From: Usnea hakonensis
Taxonomy: Eukaryota > Ascomycota > Lecanoromycetes > Lecanorales > Parmeliaceae
Reading direction: 5' to 3'
Length of the DNA: 64,000 nt
NCBI GenBank assembly: GCA_013423325.1
Contig: BLJB01000028.1
Coordinates: forward strand, 248,001-312,000
This document shows, one piece after another, positions 25,073 to 34,269 of this stretch; the first letter of the stretch is position 1; each line of letters begins with the position of its first letter. The notes beneath the pieces were generated by a model. The model searched no databases. It was not told where the DNA came from and saw only the letters and a program-made list of their open reading frames with translations. The position numbers and the translations under genes were made by a program.

Positions 25073-25680
25073 TTATAATAAGACTCCTTCGTACACCTAC
25101 CCGGCGAAGAAAAGTAACGGGCTATTTTTTCCAGCTTAGAGCAAGTAAGCGAGCTTGATAAAGAAGATACTTAGGTCTTTCTTACTTTATAGAAACTAAA
25201 GATCTTATCTATATACCTCGAAAGACCCTATATTATACTATTTAAATTATTAATATTATTAAAATCGGTTAAGAAATACCTCTATAATTACTATTTTAAA
25301 AAATCTTTCTCCGTACCGAAATACCGATTTCCTATATTACTAGAAAAGACGAACTCCGCCCTACTCTACTTCGATAACTACTTAAGAAACCCCCCTATCA
25401 AGTATACGATATTCGAATCTACTTATTTTATAGTATACTTAGTATTTAGAGTAAGGGATTCGATTAATAGTCGAAAGTATTAAAAAATCGTTAAAAAATT
25501 CGTCTCTTAATACTATATCTATATTAATACCAAAATACATACCTCTATATAGACGTTATAATACTACTCCCTCTTAATAATATCTTAATTACGAAGACCT
25601 ATATATAAGATATTTATCTAACTCGTTACTCCGTATACCTCGTATATAGCGATCTCTTTCTATTAAGGATCTTCGTTATC

Positions 25681-25833
25681 GATTTAAGCGAGAATATAAT
25701 AGTTTCTAGAGCTAAGATTCGGTTGAATTACTACCTCTATCCCTACCTCTACCGCTGGATCGATTCAAGTAGGAACTAAATAGTTCCTAGGGCCAAGATT
25801 CGCCTAAATTACTACCTCTATCCCTACCTCTAC
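25681..25833 (+). repeat. 72-bp direct repeat inside element C
   Basis: Two 72-bp copies (25,681-25,752 and 25,762-25,833) separated by 9 bp. Both end in ATTACTACCTCTATCCCTAC plus CTCTAC. Most differences are transitions, so the duplication probably predates RIP. Confidence 0.7.
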
Positions 25834-26926
25834 TACTACTACGAGATTTTAAAGTATTACAAGTATATAGTTATAGCTATAAATTACTACCCGGCCGTCT
25901 ATAAAGCCTACTCCCGATTTAGAGATTATTCCTAAGTCCTCGGTTTCTAGACCTACTAATATTTAATAGCTCCGGAGTAGGTATCCTTTTTGAAGACTAG
26001 AAGCTCCGAATTTAGGATAAGCTAGTTATTAATAAAGACTATTATCCTTTCGAGTACTCCTAAATTACCTATATTATCACTCGTCTTAGAGGAAAGGTAA
26101 TCGAGTATACGCTATTAAGGCGATATAATAACTCGTATTACTCGGTAGGCTAATTATTAAATTAGCTTAGTAATATCTATAAGCTCCTATTAGAGTTAGA
26201 AAATATCGTATACCGAGAAGCCTTCAAAATACTAGAATAAGAGGATAGGCTATTTCTTAAGTTCTATTTAGACTTTATAAAGTACGCCCTATTTATTAAC
26301 CTAGATCTACTAGAGTTATATTTCTATAATAAGATTAATAATAAACTCCGAAAAAAAATAATATACCTAATAGATATCTTACTTCCGGAGCTAAAACGCA
26401 AGTTAATAATATTAGATTATTATTATAGGGCCTCTATAGCACGTAAGGCTAAGAGGAAAGTAGACCGGTTTACTAAATAACTCGCTCTAGCAAGTATAGA
26501 GTCTAAGTTAAAGAAGCCTAGAAAGTATACTATTATACCTCATCCTAATCTAGACGAATTTAGGCGGTAGCGATTCCGAGCAGTATAATAAGTATTATTA
26601 TTAGTTAGATATTCAGCCCTACTAAATCAGTTTCGATTTAGTAATACCTCGGATAATGCGCTATTCGTCTTGCTTTCATAGATTCGGGTTCTATTTTACC
26701 AAATTTGCGGCCGGAGAAAGAAGTACCAAAAGTACTTATTTTAGTTAACAACTATATTAAGTTAGACCTACTATATATACTCCTATCGTTAATATATATA
26801 TAAATACCCTCCGACGCTATTTAGCCTAGAGCCTTACTATCGCTAGTAATAGCCTATATCGAAATCACCTCTCGGTATTTAGCCAGATTTCTTTAGAGAA
26901 AGTTCACAATGAGGCTCTATAATTAA

Positions 26927-26949
26927 GGTTCGGTTCGGTTCGGTTCGGC
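26927..26949 (+). repeat. GGTTC tandem repeat inside element C
   Basis: Four to five copies of the pentamer GGTTC in the 3' part of the element, a simple-sequence expansion. Confidence 0.8.
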
Positions 26950-27355
26950 TTAGGAGTATCTAGCTAATAGGACGCCTTTATTTAGCGATTTCCTCTCCGC
27001 TTAAAAATTAAATATTAAATAGTTATTCTATATCGAAATACCTTTTCGTCAACTATTTCGTTAATCTATAGCTGAATCACTTTATTCCTAGAGCCCCTAA
27101 ATAGTATAATATTATACTAGCAATATTAGGCGTTAATATCGTCTTAATCTGGACTATTATCGGTAGACCTTATAATAAATAATCTAGACTATTATTAGTA
27201 GACCTTATAACGAATTTCTTCTTTTTTTCGGAATTTATATATAAATCGGAATATATAAATCGGAATCGGGAGTCTCTTTTAGTATATATAGCGAGTCTTT
27301 TTCTTCTCCTTCTACTATAGTTATAAGGATATATCTTTTTTAGAGAGGGGGGTAA

Positions 27356-27521
27356 TGTTAGGAGACGCACCAGCCCTACCATAGTCAGCCCTACTACTAG
27401 TGGCTTAGTATAGCTTCCTCTACCTACATATTCTATACTTCCTACCTTCCATAGTTCGGTAGTCTTATTATCTTTATCACCATATCTACGTTGCACTATG
27501 ATGTCCGTATCGATCCTGACA
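27356..27521 (+). repeat. 3' LTR of element C
   Basis: 166 bp, ends in CTGACA, followed by the GGGAG duplication. It differs from the 5' LTR mostly by C/T and G/A transitions. Confidence 0.88.
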
Positions 27522-28612
27522 GGGAGCTATAGTACTAGCTAAGAACCCTTAATTCTATATACGTACTAAGTATATTAATATTTAGTACTACTACGTATAC
27601 GAATAGGTTACTGCTAGGAATATAGTATTAGAATATATTCCTACTAATAGGTAAGTCGCTAATAGGCTTACTAAAGCCCTATATAAGGATAAATTTGATA
27701 GATTCTAGGACCTTATTAGCTTGGAAGTACCCCCGTAATAATATAGTACTACTATAGGGGAGCCTTATACTATTCCTATATACTATTTCTATAAATTACT
27801 ATAGCTATAATCTAGGGGAGCGATTTTATTGGCCCCCGTACGCGGGTAATCAACCGGGTAATCTACCCGGGCCTATAGAGCCCTAATATTAGGGCTTAGC
27901 GTTATACGGACTTACTATTTAATAATAAATAGCTATATTAAAGTACTTATTACTATAGCTATATATATCCCCTATACCTCGGGTTAGTACCCTATAACTA
28001 CTACTATTACTACTAGAGTAATCTACTATTTATTATAGATCGGCCTACTAGGCCTTATAGGATCTTATATAGTATTTGGAGTATTTACTACTTATATTAT
28101 ATTTAGAGTATTTATACTACTTATATTTATATATCCCTATATATATCCTCTAACCTTATTTTAGTTGATTTTTAGTATATATTCGATATATTATAAAAAA
28201 AGATTTCAAATAACTATATTTTTATAAAAAGTGGAATTTGGATACTATACCGCCTAATTTTTAGTATTATATAGTTTAATATAGTTATTTTTAGATCTAT
28301 TTTATTTATTTTAATTACTCTATATTTACTAGAGGGGGGTATAGGGGGTCTAATATTTATATTACCTAGTATTTACCCTATATTTATATTACCCTATATT
28401 CGCGCTAACCGTATTTAGATTTTATATTTTATAAACTTCGAAATCTAGGATTTTTTAAATACTTCTAAAATATACTAAGGGGGTATATATTTTTACTATA
28501 GTAACCCGGTATTTATTTTTTTATCTCTATTACCCTATAGAAATTTACTTTAGTTACCCGGTATTCGCTAGGGGGGTATAGGGGGTCTACGAAGTATGCG
28601 CTCGAAGGGGAG

Positions 28613-28732
28613 TGTTGAAAGTAGAGTCACGTGACGAAGTCACGTGACTACTACTTGGGATATAGTCAAGCTTTCCTTCATAGAGATCCATAGTGAATAC
28701 AACTACTATGTGTCCTACCCCATATTTTGACA
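28613..28732 (+). repeat. 3' LTR of element F
   Basis: 120 bp preceded by the purine tract GAAGGGGAG. It is the least mutated LTR of the family in the window, with both GTCACGTGAC palindromes intact. Confidence 0.9.
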
Positions 28733-28737
28733 AAGTC

Positions 28738-29079
28738 GCCATCAGCGGCAAAGAGAATTTGACCGACAAGGCTTCAGTTTATCGCAAAACTCAGTCGCTG
28801 GCGACTGCGAGCGACATCTATCTGGCTTTTGGTTATGGGAAGCACGCTTGGTATGGGCTCCTGCTAAGAGAGATTGTCCTTTTCACGGAAAAAGTACTAA
28901 CGATGGGCAGCCCTGGCCGCTGGCTGGCATCTCACCAACTGAAATTGATGCTCGCCTACGTCGCCTTGAATTATGAAATCCAACACATCGGCCAGCGTCC
29001 TCTGAATTTTGTCTTTGGAGACAGCATCATCCCTTCGCCCACGGCTACGATGAAGGTTCGCAGGAGGAAGCACGTTTGA
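28738..29079 (+). pseudogene. Cytochrome P450, 3' part (heme-binding exon) after the retrotransposon block
   Basis: The P450 frame resumes right after the target duplication with AISGKENLTDK, in phase with the 5' part ending at 12,219. Exon 28,738-28,850 runs to the heme loop FGYGKHA. The cysteine codon is split by a 60-bp intron (28,851-28,910, GTATGG donor, CTAAC branch site, CAG acceptor), and the next exon continues CPGRWLASHQ to a stop at 29,079. The heme ligand and C-terminus (IPSPTATMKVRRRK) are intact. Cut off from its promoter and N-terminus by 16.5 kb, this part cannot give a functional enzyme unless the whole block were spliced out, which is unlikely. Confidence 0.88.
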
Positions 29080-30218
29080 GGGAAGCCCGACCATGATGTC
29101 GTGGGTTTGTAGGAAGTCGAAGTTGGAACTTATTCGGGTGCTAAGCGAGGCTGGAATGGTCCAGGTTCACACTGTCAGATAAGACCACTTGCCGAAGAAC
29201 GATACTTGTAAAATGCATGGACATGATGAGACTAAAATTGGTTTGGGATTTTTTTGGAGTATCGGATTGGATCGCTTCGGGCGTTTTGGTGAATGTCGTC
29301 CGAAAGACAGTCGTGGAGTTCTCGAGACGTTTCATATTTACATCTCGAGATCAGTATGACTCTCATCATGAAAGTGCATGAACTTTGAGGCCGTAAATGC
29401 TCCACAGGAATTCTGATCTTGTCAGCTCGGTCAACAACAAGGAAAAGATCATGCATCCTATCCTATCCACCACACCTCACCTTTCACCCAAACCCCAGTC
29501 ATCGTAGACATCATGCACATCACTTCCAAGTCCCAATCTCATGTCCTTCACACTCCTCGAAATGCTCGCCAAAGCCTCCTATTTCTGGCCTCGAACATCA
29601 TCACCGCATCCTCTCCCACCACCAACTCAGATCCCGAAAGCCGTGACCCTCATATCTGGGTTGGAAGTCTTGACAGATGCGTCTCTTTTACACCAATGAC
29701 GGCACCCGCCGGTACGTGGAACCCTTCAGTCCGCTCGAGGTTTGGGAGCATTGCTAGTCCCCACAGAGACGAAGCGTGAGGACACTGCAGGTAGAAAGGC
29801 GACATTGCTTCAGGCCGGCAGTGGCTGTTGCTGCCACGGCAAGCAGGCTGCGAATGCTGGCATTTGGGATATATTGTACCAGGACGATACTGACGCGAGA
29901 TTATAGGTATGGCAACGCTCTGTTACAACCTGGCGGATTCAACTTGCACTACGCGGAAGAATCTGACGATTTCAACTGGGAGGTATTTCGAAACAACACA
30001 GACATGTAAGTAGAACTATCATGACTCTGTGGTCGGCATCATGGCGTTTCAAGCGTTAGACGACGGATCTGAATACTGCTACCACGTGCTCTTTCTTGGG
30101 ATACAACGTCAGGTGGTTGCTAGGAATCCTTAGCCACATTTTCCTTGCAGAGATGACCATCATATGTTCCGCAACCGCACTTGCTCCCATGCACCTATGC
30201 CACCGCGCATCAACCCAA
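29080..30218. other. Intergenic, no supported gene
   Basis: About 1.1 kb. Between 29,510 and 30,010 short plus-strand frames look protein-like (a hydrophobic MSFTLLEMLAKAS after an upstream Met, later GGFNLHYAEESDDFNWEVF). They do not join into one gene, so a decayed small-protein gene is possible. Confidence 0.4.
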
Positions 30219-30850
30219 TCATGTTCCCTGAATCCTCGTCTCATATATTTCATCCGCCAACAACCTCAACTTCATCGGCATAAGAGAATCTCCATACTCC
30301 TCAATGATATCCTGCTTCTCCACAGCACCGCTCAAATCGCTCCATTGCTGTAGACCCAGCCCGCTCTCCTCACACTGCCTCCTCTTCGCAGGCGACCACC
30401 AGCTGGGCAACACGCCACTCCTCTTCTCCGCCAGGTCCAAGAAATCCTGAAAGTCGGTCAACGGGTCGTCGTCGTTGTAAAGCCCGCGGGTGTGGCCGGA
30501 AAGCGGGTGTGGCCGGAAAAGACGTAGTCGTCCTCGACGCGCATGCGGTAGCAGTCAATCAGTTGGCGGAAAGCATCCTTCTCGGAGAATTGATGTAGAT
30601 AGTTGTCTGAACAGATACTCTTCAAGAAACCGCCAGCGGCGTTGGACATGGGCTTGGAACTTGTGTGGGCTTGAGGCTTGGTCTGCGCACTGCTCTGCTG
30701 GGAAGAGCCACAGGTCTTGTGGAGATTCCAATCCGCCTTCTGGCAGTCTCGGTCGCAGTACCATTGGTTTTGGCATTTGGCGCAACGCTTGAGGGAGACG
30801 TTTGTTGGAGCCTTGTGGCATTTGGCGCATGTCTTCTGAATGGTACTCAT
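30219..30850 (-). pseudogene. MYND zinc-finger protein gene, frameshifted by a tandem duplication
   Basis: Starts MSTIQKTCAKC at 30,850. The MYND finger (residues about 8-46) is complete: CAKC, CAKC, WYCDRDCQ, then H and C in LHKTC. A conserved region follows (DAFRQLIDCYRMRVEDDYVF). Then the frame is lost at a 17-bp exact tandem duplication (30,486-30,519). With only one copy, the frame would run on as GLYNDDDPLTDFQDFLDLAE and PSWWSPAKRR to the stop at 30,219, giving about 205 residues. That matches a conserved fungal MYND protein family of unknown function (probably protein-protein binding). As given, translation would end about 12 residues after the duplication and lose the C-terminal half. 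A sequencing or assembly error is the main alternative. Confidence 0.8.
30486..30519 (-). repeat. 17-bp tandem duplication within the MYND gene
   Basis: GCGGGTGTGGCCGGAAA twice in direct tandem (30,486-30,502 and 30,503-30,519). The length is not a multiple of three, so it shifts the coding frame. Confidence 0.9.
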
Positions 30851-31406
30851 TGTCAGGAAGTCGTTGGCTGAGCACGAGAGGGCAATGATGAGGTCGTTTG
30901 GAGGTGAGACTTGATGAACTGTGATGATCAAAATCGTATGTATTATGGAGCATAGGATCTTTTCTTCACGAAGTATTGAGATGGGGTAACAGTAGTAATG
31001 CTAAAGATGAAGGCACTCCAAGGGTATACACTCCTTCCCTGGAAACTTGAGCACACTCTTCTCAAAAGAAGTTCTGAGTTCCGACCCTCTACTACAGGAA
31101 CGCTTGTGGCTAAAGGTCTGTGCAGACATAAGTTTCCGACTGTACAAGGTTCATGATGTGCTCGAGCCTCTGGCATCTGCAGCTAGTATATTGTATTGGC
31201 AGCAAACATCTGGACGTTGAGCTTGTTGCGCTTCATATCGACTCGACTAATAATGAATTATTGAGTGTTTCAGAAAAGCTAGGTTTTGGAGCGTTCATTC
31301 TAACTAGACTTTCACAGCACTCAACATGCGATCCATTGCTCTGAACTTCGCACCAAATTTTGTAGACTTGGAGCACCGGAGCACCAGAAAGTTGCAATGT
31401 ACCCCA

Positions 31407-31973
31407 CTATTCGATTACAAAATATCCGCAGCAGATGTCGGTGTCTTCGTGGCCCATGCGGCATCCACTCAGGTCTCTCTGAACACCCATGTCATCCATC
31501 TCGTCATTGACCGCTTCGTCGGCCACGGTGTTGTCAGACCTTGGTATCCATTCCCAGTGGACATTGCCATGATACCGGATATCACTTTCCTTGTCCAGTG
31601 CCGCCTCGATCAAGTCGCGGTTTGCAACCTCATACCCCTGAGAATTGATAAAGCCATTCTCCTGCCACTTGGAATACCATTCCGTCATACAGCCATAAGC
31701 ATATTTTGAGTCTGTGTAGATGGTGACGCCCATGTACGGGCTGTTGTCTAAATATTCTCGTTCGCTGATAGCGTGGTCGAGAGCGAGAATGATGGCATGG
31801 AGCTCGGCTCGCTGGCTTGAAGGTACTGGATAGCTCGAAGCTGGTAGACGTTTCGTAATGGTTTCGCTCCGACCCCATTTCTTCACCACATAGCATGCAG
31901 CAGCACCAAAAGCTCCTGGAAAGCCATTGTTTCTGCAACCGCCATCAACGTACATGACCATTCTGTAAACCAT
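31407..31973 (-). CDS. Ribonuclease H-like protein
   Basis: About 188 residues from the Met at 31,973; the frame is open for 38 more residues to 32,087, so a longer N-terminus is possible. It has the RNase H catalytic set, counted from 31,973: Asp in MYVDGGCRNNG (residue 10), Glu in QRAELHAI (57), Asp in YTDSKYA (88) and Asp in DNTVADEA (152). These residues bind two metal ions and cut RNA in RNA-DNA hybrids. There is no hybrid-binding domain and no clear signal peptide. The gene stands alone and is not part of a retroelement, since no RT flanks it and composition is ordinary. The C-terminal tail after DEA is Asp- and Cys-containing and not conserved in my recollection. Confidence 0.82.
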   Translation of the reverse strand: MVYRMVMYVDGGCRNNGFPGAFGAAACYVVKKWGRSETITKRLPASSYPVPSSQRAELHAIILALDHAISEREYLDNSPYMGVTIYTDSKYAYGCMTEWYSKWQENGFINSQGYEVANRDLIEAALDKESDIRYHGNVHWEWIPRSDNTVADEAVNDEMDDMGVQRDLSGCRMGHEDTDICCGYFVIE

Positions 31974-32547
31974 TTTGTGGCGGTAGTGAGGTTGCAGGAC
32001 TCCGATGAAACGTAGGTCCAGTAGGTTACGCTGGAGGAGCGGAAGGAAGGAGGCCTGGTGGACAAGGAAGCAGTTGCTGATGGGCAAAGAGATTTGTGAT
32101 CAGGTGCCTTTGTGAGTCAGTCAAGCAGGAATGCTGCTACGTCGAGACTTGGACAGTCAAAGAAAGTCAAAGACGGAAGCTGCACCATTCAATGGGAAAT
32201 GTATTCAAGGGGGTCCTTGTTGAAGAAGGGATGAAGGACTCGCCCCCAATTCTTGGATGATTGCGTCCATATATAGAAAGGAAGGTAGAGAAAATAGGGG
32301 TACTCCAGATATGGTACTGTATTGTGCATTGGCCGGTCCGTGTGTTTTGTGTTTCACTTTGATTGTTTGTTTGCGGTTGCGGGGAAATGAAAGTATCTCG
32401 GAGCAACAGTTTTTCCGGTCTAGTCTGAAATATCTTACACCAGACTGCCCTGTAATTTACCGTATAGTAAAGTATAATGAAATGATATCTATCCAGCTTT
32501 CTGTTCAGCATGTATCGTTTTCCCCCTTTTCTTATCTCTCTCACAAC

Positions 32548-33468
32548 ATGTATACCTCACAGTCACTCGTCATATTATGCGTTGCAACTGTCACGTATAC
32601 AGCTCTCCGATTCCTCCGTTTCGTCCATCTTTACGCTCGCCCATCATGCATCAAGTGCTACCTCTACGGCAACGAACCATGGGCACTGGTAACAGGGGCT
32701 AGTGATGGCATCGGTCTTGGTATCGCACACGACCTTGCCGTGAACGGCTTCAATGTCATCTTGCATGGCAGGAATCCTGAAAAGCTTCAGAGGGCGCAGT
32801 CCCAGCTTGAGGGAGAGCACAAAGACCTCCAATTCAGAGCCGCTGTACTCGATGCCTCTTCCGCCACAGGTCAGCAAATCGAAGCACTTGCAGCCAGCGT
32901 CCAAAGTCTAAATCTCACGGTCCTCGTCAATAACGTTGGCGGCGGTGTCAAGATCCAACCTCTGGAGAAGGCCACAACAGAAGATCTCGACTCCCTAATC
33001 AACGTCAACGCCAGATTTCCCGCACAATTGACAAGAGCTCTTCTGCCCAAACTCACCAGAAAGGATGGTCCAACTCTCATTATGAACATCGGCTCTCTTG
33101 CCGACTCAGGTGTTCCCTATGGGACGGTGTACGGCGGCTCCAAAGCTTTCAACATGGCCATGAGCAGCTCGCTCGCCATGGAAGTCAAGGCCGAAGGTAA
33201 GAATATCGAAGTCCTCGCCATTCCAATTGGACGAGTAACCGATGTGGCTCATTCCAAGGAGTCCTCTTCCTTCTTCACGCCTACTGCCAGAGTCATGGGT
33301 AAGAGTTGTGTGGATCGTGTAGGCTGCGGGCGTAAGGTTGTTGTAGGCTGTGTCAGTCATGCCATGCAGAAATTTGTAGTCGACCTATTACCCTCAATTG
33401 TCTATGAGATGTTAGTGCTTCCTACCATGAAGGATAGGAAGGCGGCAGAGGAAAGGAAGAAGCACTAG
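32548..33468 (+). CDS. 17beta-HSD12/3-ketoacyl reductase-like short-chain dehydrogenase
   Basis: 306 residues, single exon, start at 32,548 chosen because it gives an N-terminal hydrophobic anchor (residues 6-25) directly before the fold. It has the cofactor motif TGASDGIG (49-56), NNVG (128-131), catalytic Ser183, and Tyr195/Lys199 in YGGSK. The membrane anchor plus this core is the layout of 17beta-hydroxysteroid dehydrogenase type 12 and of the ketoreductase of very-long-chain fatty-acid elongation, at the ER membrane using NADPH. The C-terminus is basic (KKH) and might act as an ER-retrieval signal. It may instead be a paralogue with a different substrate. The frame is intact. Confidence 0.85.
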   Translation: MYTSQSLVILCVATVTYTALRFLRFVHLYARPSCIKCYLYGNEPWALVTGASDGIGLGIAHDLAVNGFNVILHGRNPEKLQRAQSQLEGEHKDLQFRAAVLDASSATGQQIEALAASVQSLNLTVLVNNVGGGVKIQPLEKATTEDLDSLINVNARFPAQLTRALLPKLTRKDGPTLIMNIGSLADSGVPYGTVYGGSKAFNMAMSSSLAMEVKAEGKNIEVLAIPIGRVTDVAHSKESSSFFTPTARVMGKSCVDRVGCGRKVVVGCVSHAMQKFVVDLLPSIVYEMLVLPTMKDRKAAEERKKH

Positions 33469-33783
33469 CTTTCTCCTGTTAAAGAGGATGAGTTGTTGAC
33501 AACGTTCTTCAAACCATGTAAATATATAGTTACTGTACTCTTTCTTATCTGATGGTTTTGTTTTCCCTTTGCCATTCCTCTTTCTATGCTTTTCGCATGA
33601 GTCCAATTATAAGAAGTCAGCCTTTGATTTCAAATTCTTTTGATAAGTCCGTCTTCTTTGACATTAACAGTGTATATCGACTACCAAGTATGGAGCAGCC
33701 AGTCAACAAAGAAGCAAAGCCAACCCCGTTTTGATCTCCCAGCCTTCAAAATAAGCCTCAACTCTTCCCCAAGGTCTCCCCAC

Positions 33784-34269
33784 TCACCCATCCTCCACCC
33801 CCATCACGCCCATGCTCCGCGAAACCGTGATCTCAATCCTCCCGTGCGGTCCAGCGGCAATCGTCCCACCCGTAACATCACTCAAACCCGCGTGCCTGCA
33901 CACCTCCGTCAAACGTCTCGCCACAATCTTAAGCTCCGCCCAGGACGTCGGTTCCGGGATCGAAAAACGCAAGAGCTGCACCAAGATTTCGCACGTGCCG
34001 GCCGTTTCGGTTACTGGGAGCTGCCACTGATCCATGGCGCCTCCGGAGTGGAAAAGGCCTACCTCATCGCTGGATGATAGGCTATTGGCGGCGCGAACGC
34101 AGTCCTGGTAGAGGGGCCGCAGCTGGAAGACTTTGAAGGGGGTGCAGGTTGCTCGTGCAGTGGGGAGGAGGGTGTCATTGGAGGTCAGAGATAACGTCTC
34201 TGGGAGCGATAATGGGGTGACGGATCGCATGAGCAAGCTGAGCAGTAGAAAGATAAGACAATTGGGCAT
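33784..34269 (-). CDS. Small secreted protein (family member 2 of 3)
   Basis: 161 residues from the Met at 34,269, which begins a clear signal peptide (MPNCLIFLLLSLLMRS). The open frame extends further upstream but that part lacks protein character. The mature part follows the family pattern: Cys, LYQDCVRAANSL, WQLPVTETAGTCEILVQL, SWAELKIVARRLTEVC, then GG and an IEITV strand. Function is unknown; extracellular location is inferred from the signal peptide and Cys pairs. Confidence 0.7.
   Translation of the reverse strand: MPNCLIFLLLSLLMRSVTPLSLPETLSLTSNDTLLPTARATCTPFKVFQLRPLYQDCVRAANSLSSSDEVGLFHSGGAMDQWQLPVTETAGTCEILVQLLRFSIPEPTSWAELKIVARRLTEVCRHAGLSDVTGGTIAAGPHGRIEITVSRSMGVMGVEDG

Larger units (their letters stand above)
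24907..27521 (+). mobile_element. Short gag-only LTR element C inserted in RNase H of F
   Basis: 2,615 bp with 166-bp LTRs (24,907-25,072 and 27,356-27,521), TG...CA ends (left copy TA by a transition) and a 5-bp duplication GGGAG at 24,902-24,906 and 27,522-27,526. The matching empty site exists in R near 15,620. A polypurine tract AGAGAGGGGGG precedes the right LTR. The interior is RIP-mutated. About 26,240-26,480 reads as a Ty3-type gag core (FYLDFIKYALFINLDLL, then YNKINNKLRKKI and LLPELKRKL). I see no protease, RT or integrase, and 2.3 kb of interior is too short for them. It is therefore a non-autonomous, gag-coding element that would rely on a partner's pol. It shares its upstream interior with the relic at 2.4-4.0 kb. 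Confidence 0.85.
12220..28732 (+). mobile_element. Ty1/copia LTR retrotransposon F (RIP-mutated), carrying nested elements R and C
   Basis: Bounded by 120-bp LTRs (12,220-12,339 and 28,613-28,732) starting TGTTGAAAG and ending in TTTTRACA, with a 5-bp target duplication AAGTC at 12,215-12,219 and 28,733-28,737. Removing R, C and their target duplications leaves 6,951 bp. The gag part is 12,340-14,408, with a Cys/His knuckle remnant near 14,345 followed after R by an Arg/Gly-rich tail. Integrase remnants lie near 22,550 (FRTDYGTEY). Reverse transcriptase runs from about 23,900 (FLYGN, KLKKALYSLK) to IYIDNILLIG near 24,150. RNase H is split by C at 24,906/27,527. The gag-integrase-RT order is Ty1/copia. 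Trp, Gln and Arg codons are replaced by stops throughout, a RIP signature, so the element is dead. Confidence 0.9.

Noticed and set aside
27170..27496. Open frame of 108 codons, minus strand, in the AT-rich block
   Set aside because: It runs across the end of element C and its LTR and has biased low-complexity content; it is a chance frame in a dead element.
31326..31709. Plus-strand open frame opposite ribonuclease H
   Set aside because: The minus strand contains all four catalytic acids in the right order; the plus frame has no motif.
32167..32544. Minus-strand open frame and a 97-residue upstream extension of the short-chain reductase
   Set aside because: The Met at 32,548 gives the normal family layout (anchor, then TGASDGIG). 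The upstream sequence has promoter-like composition.
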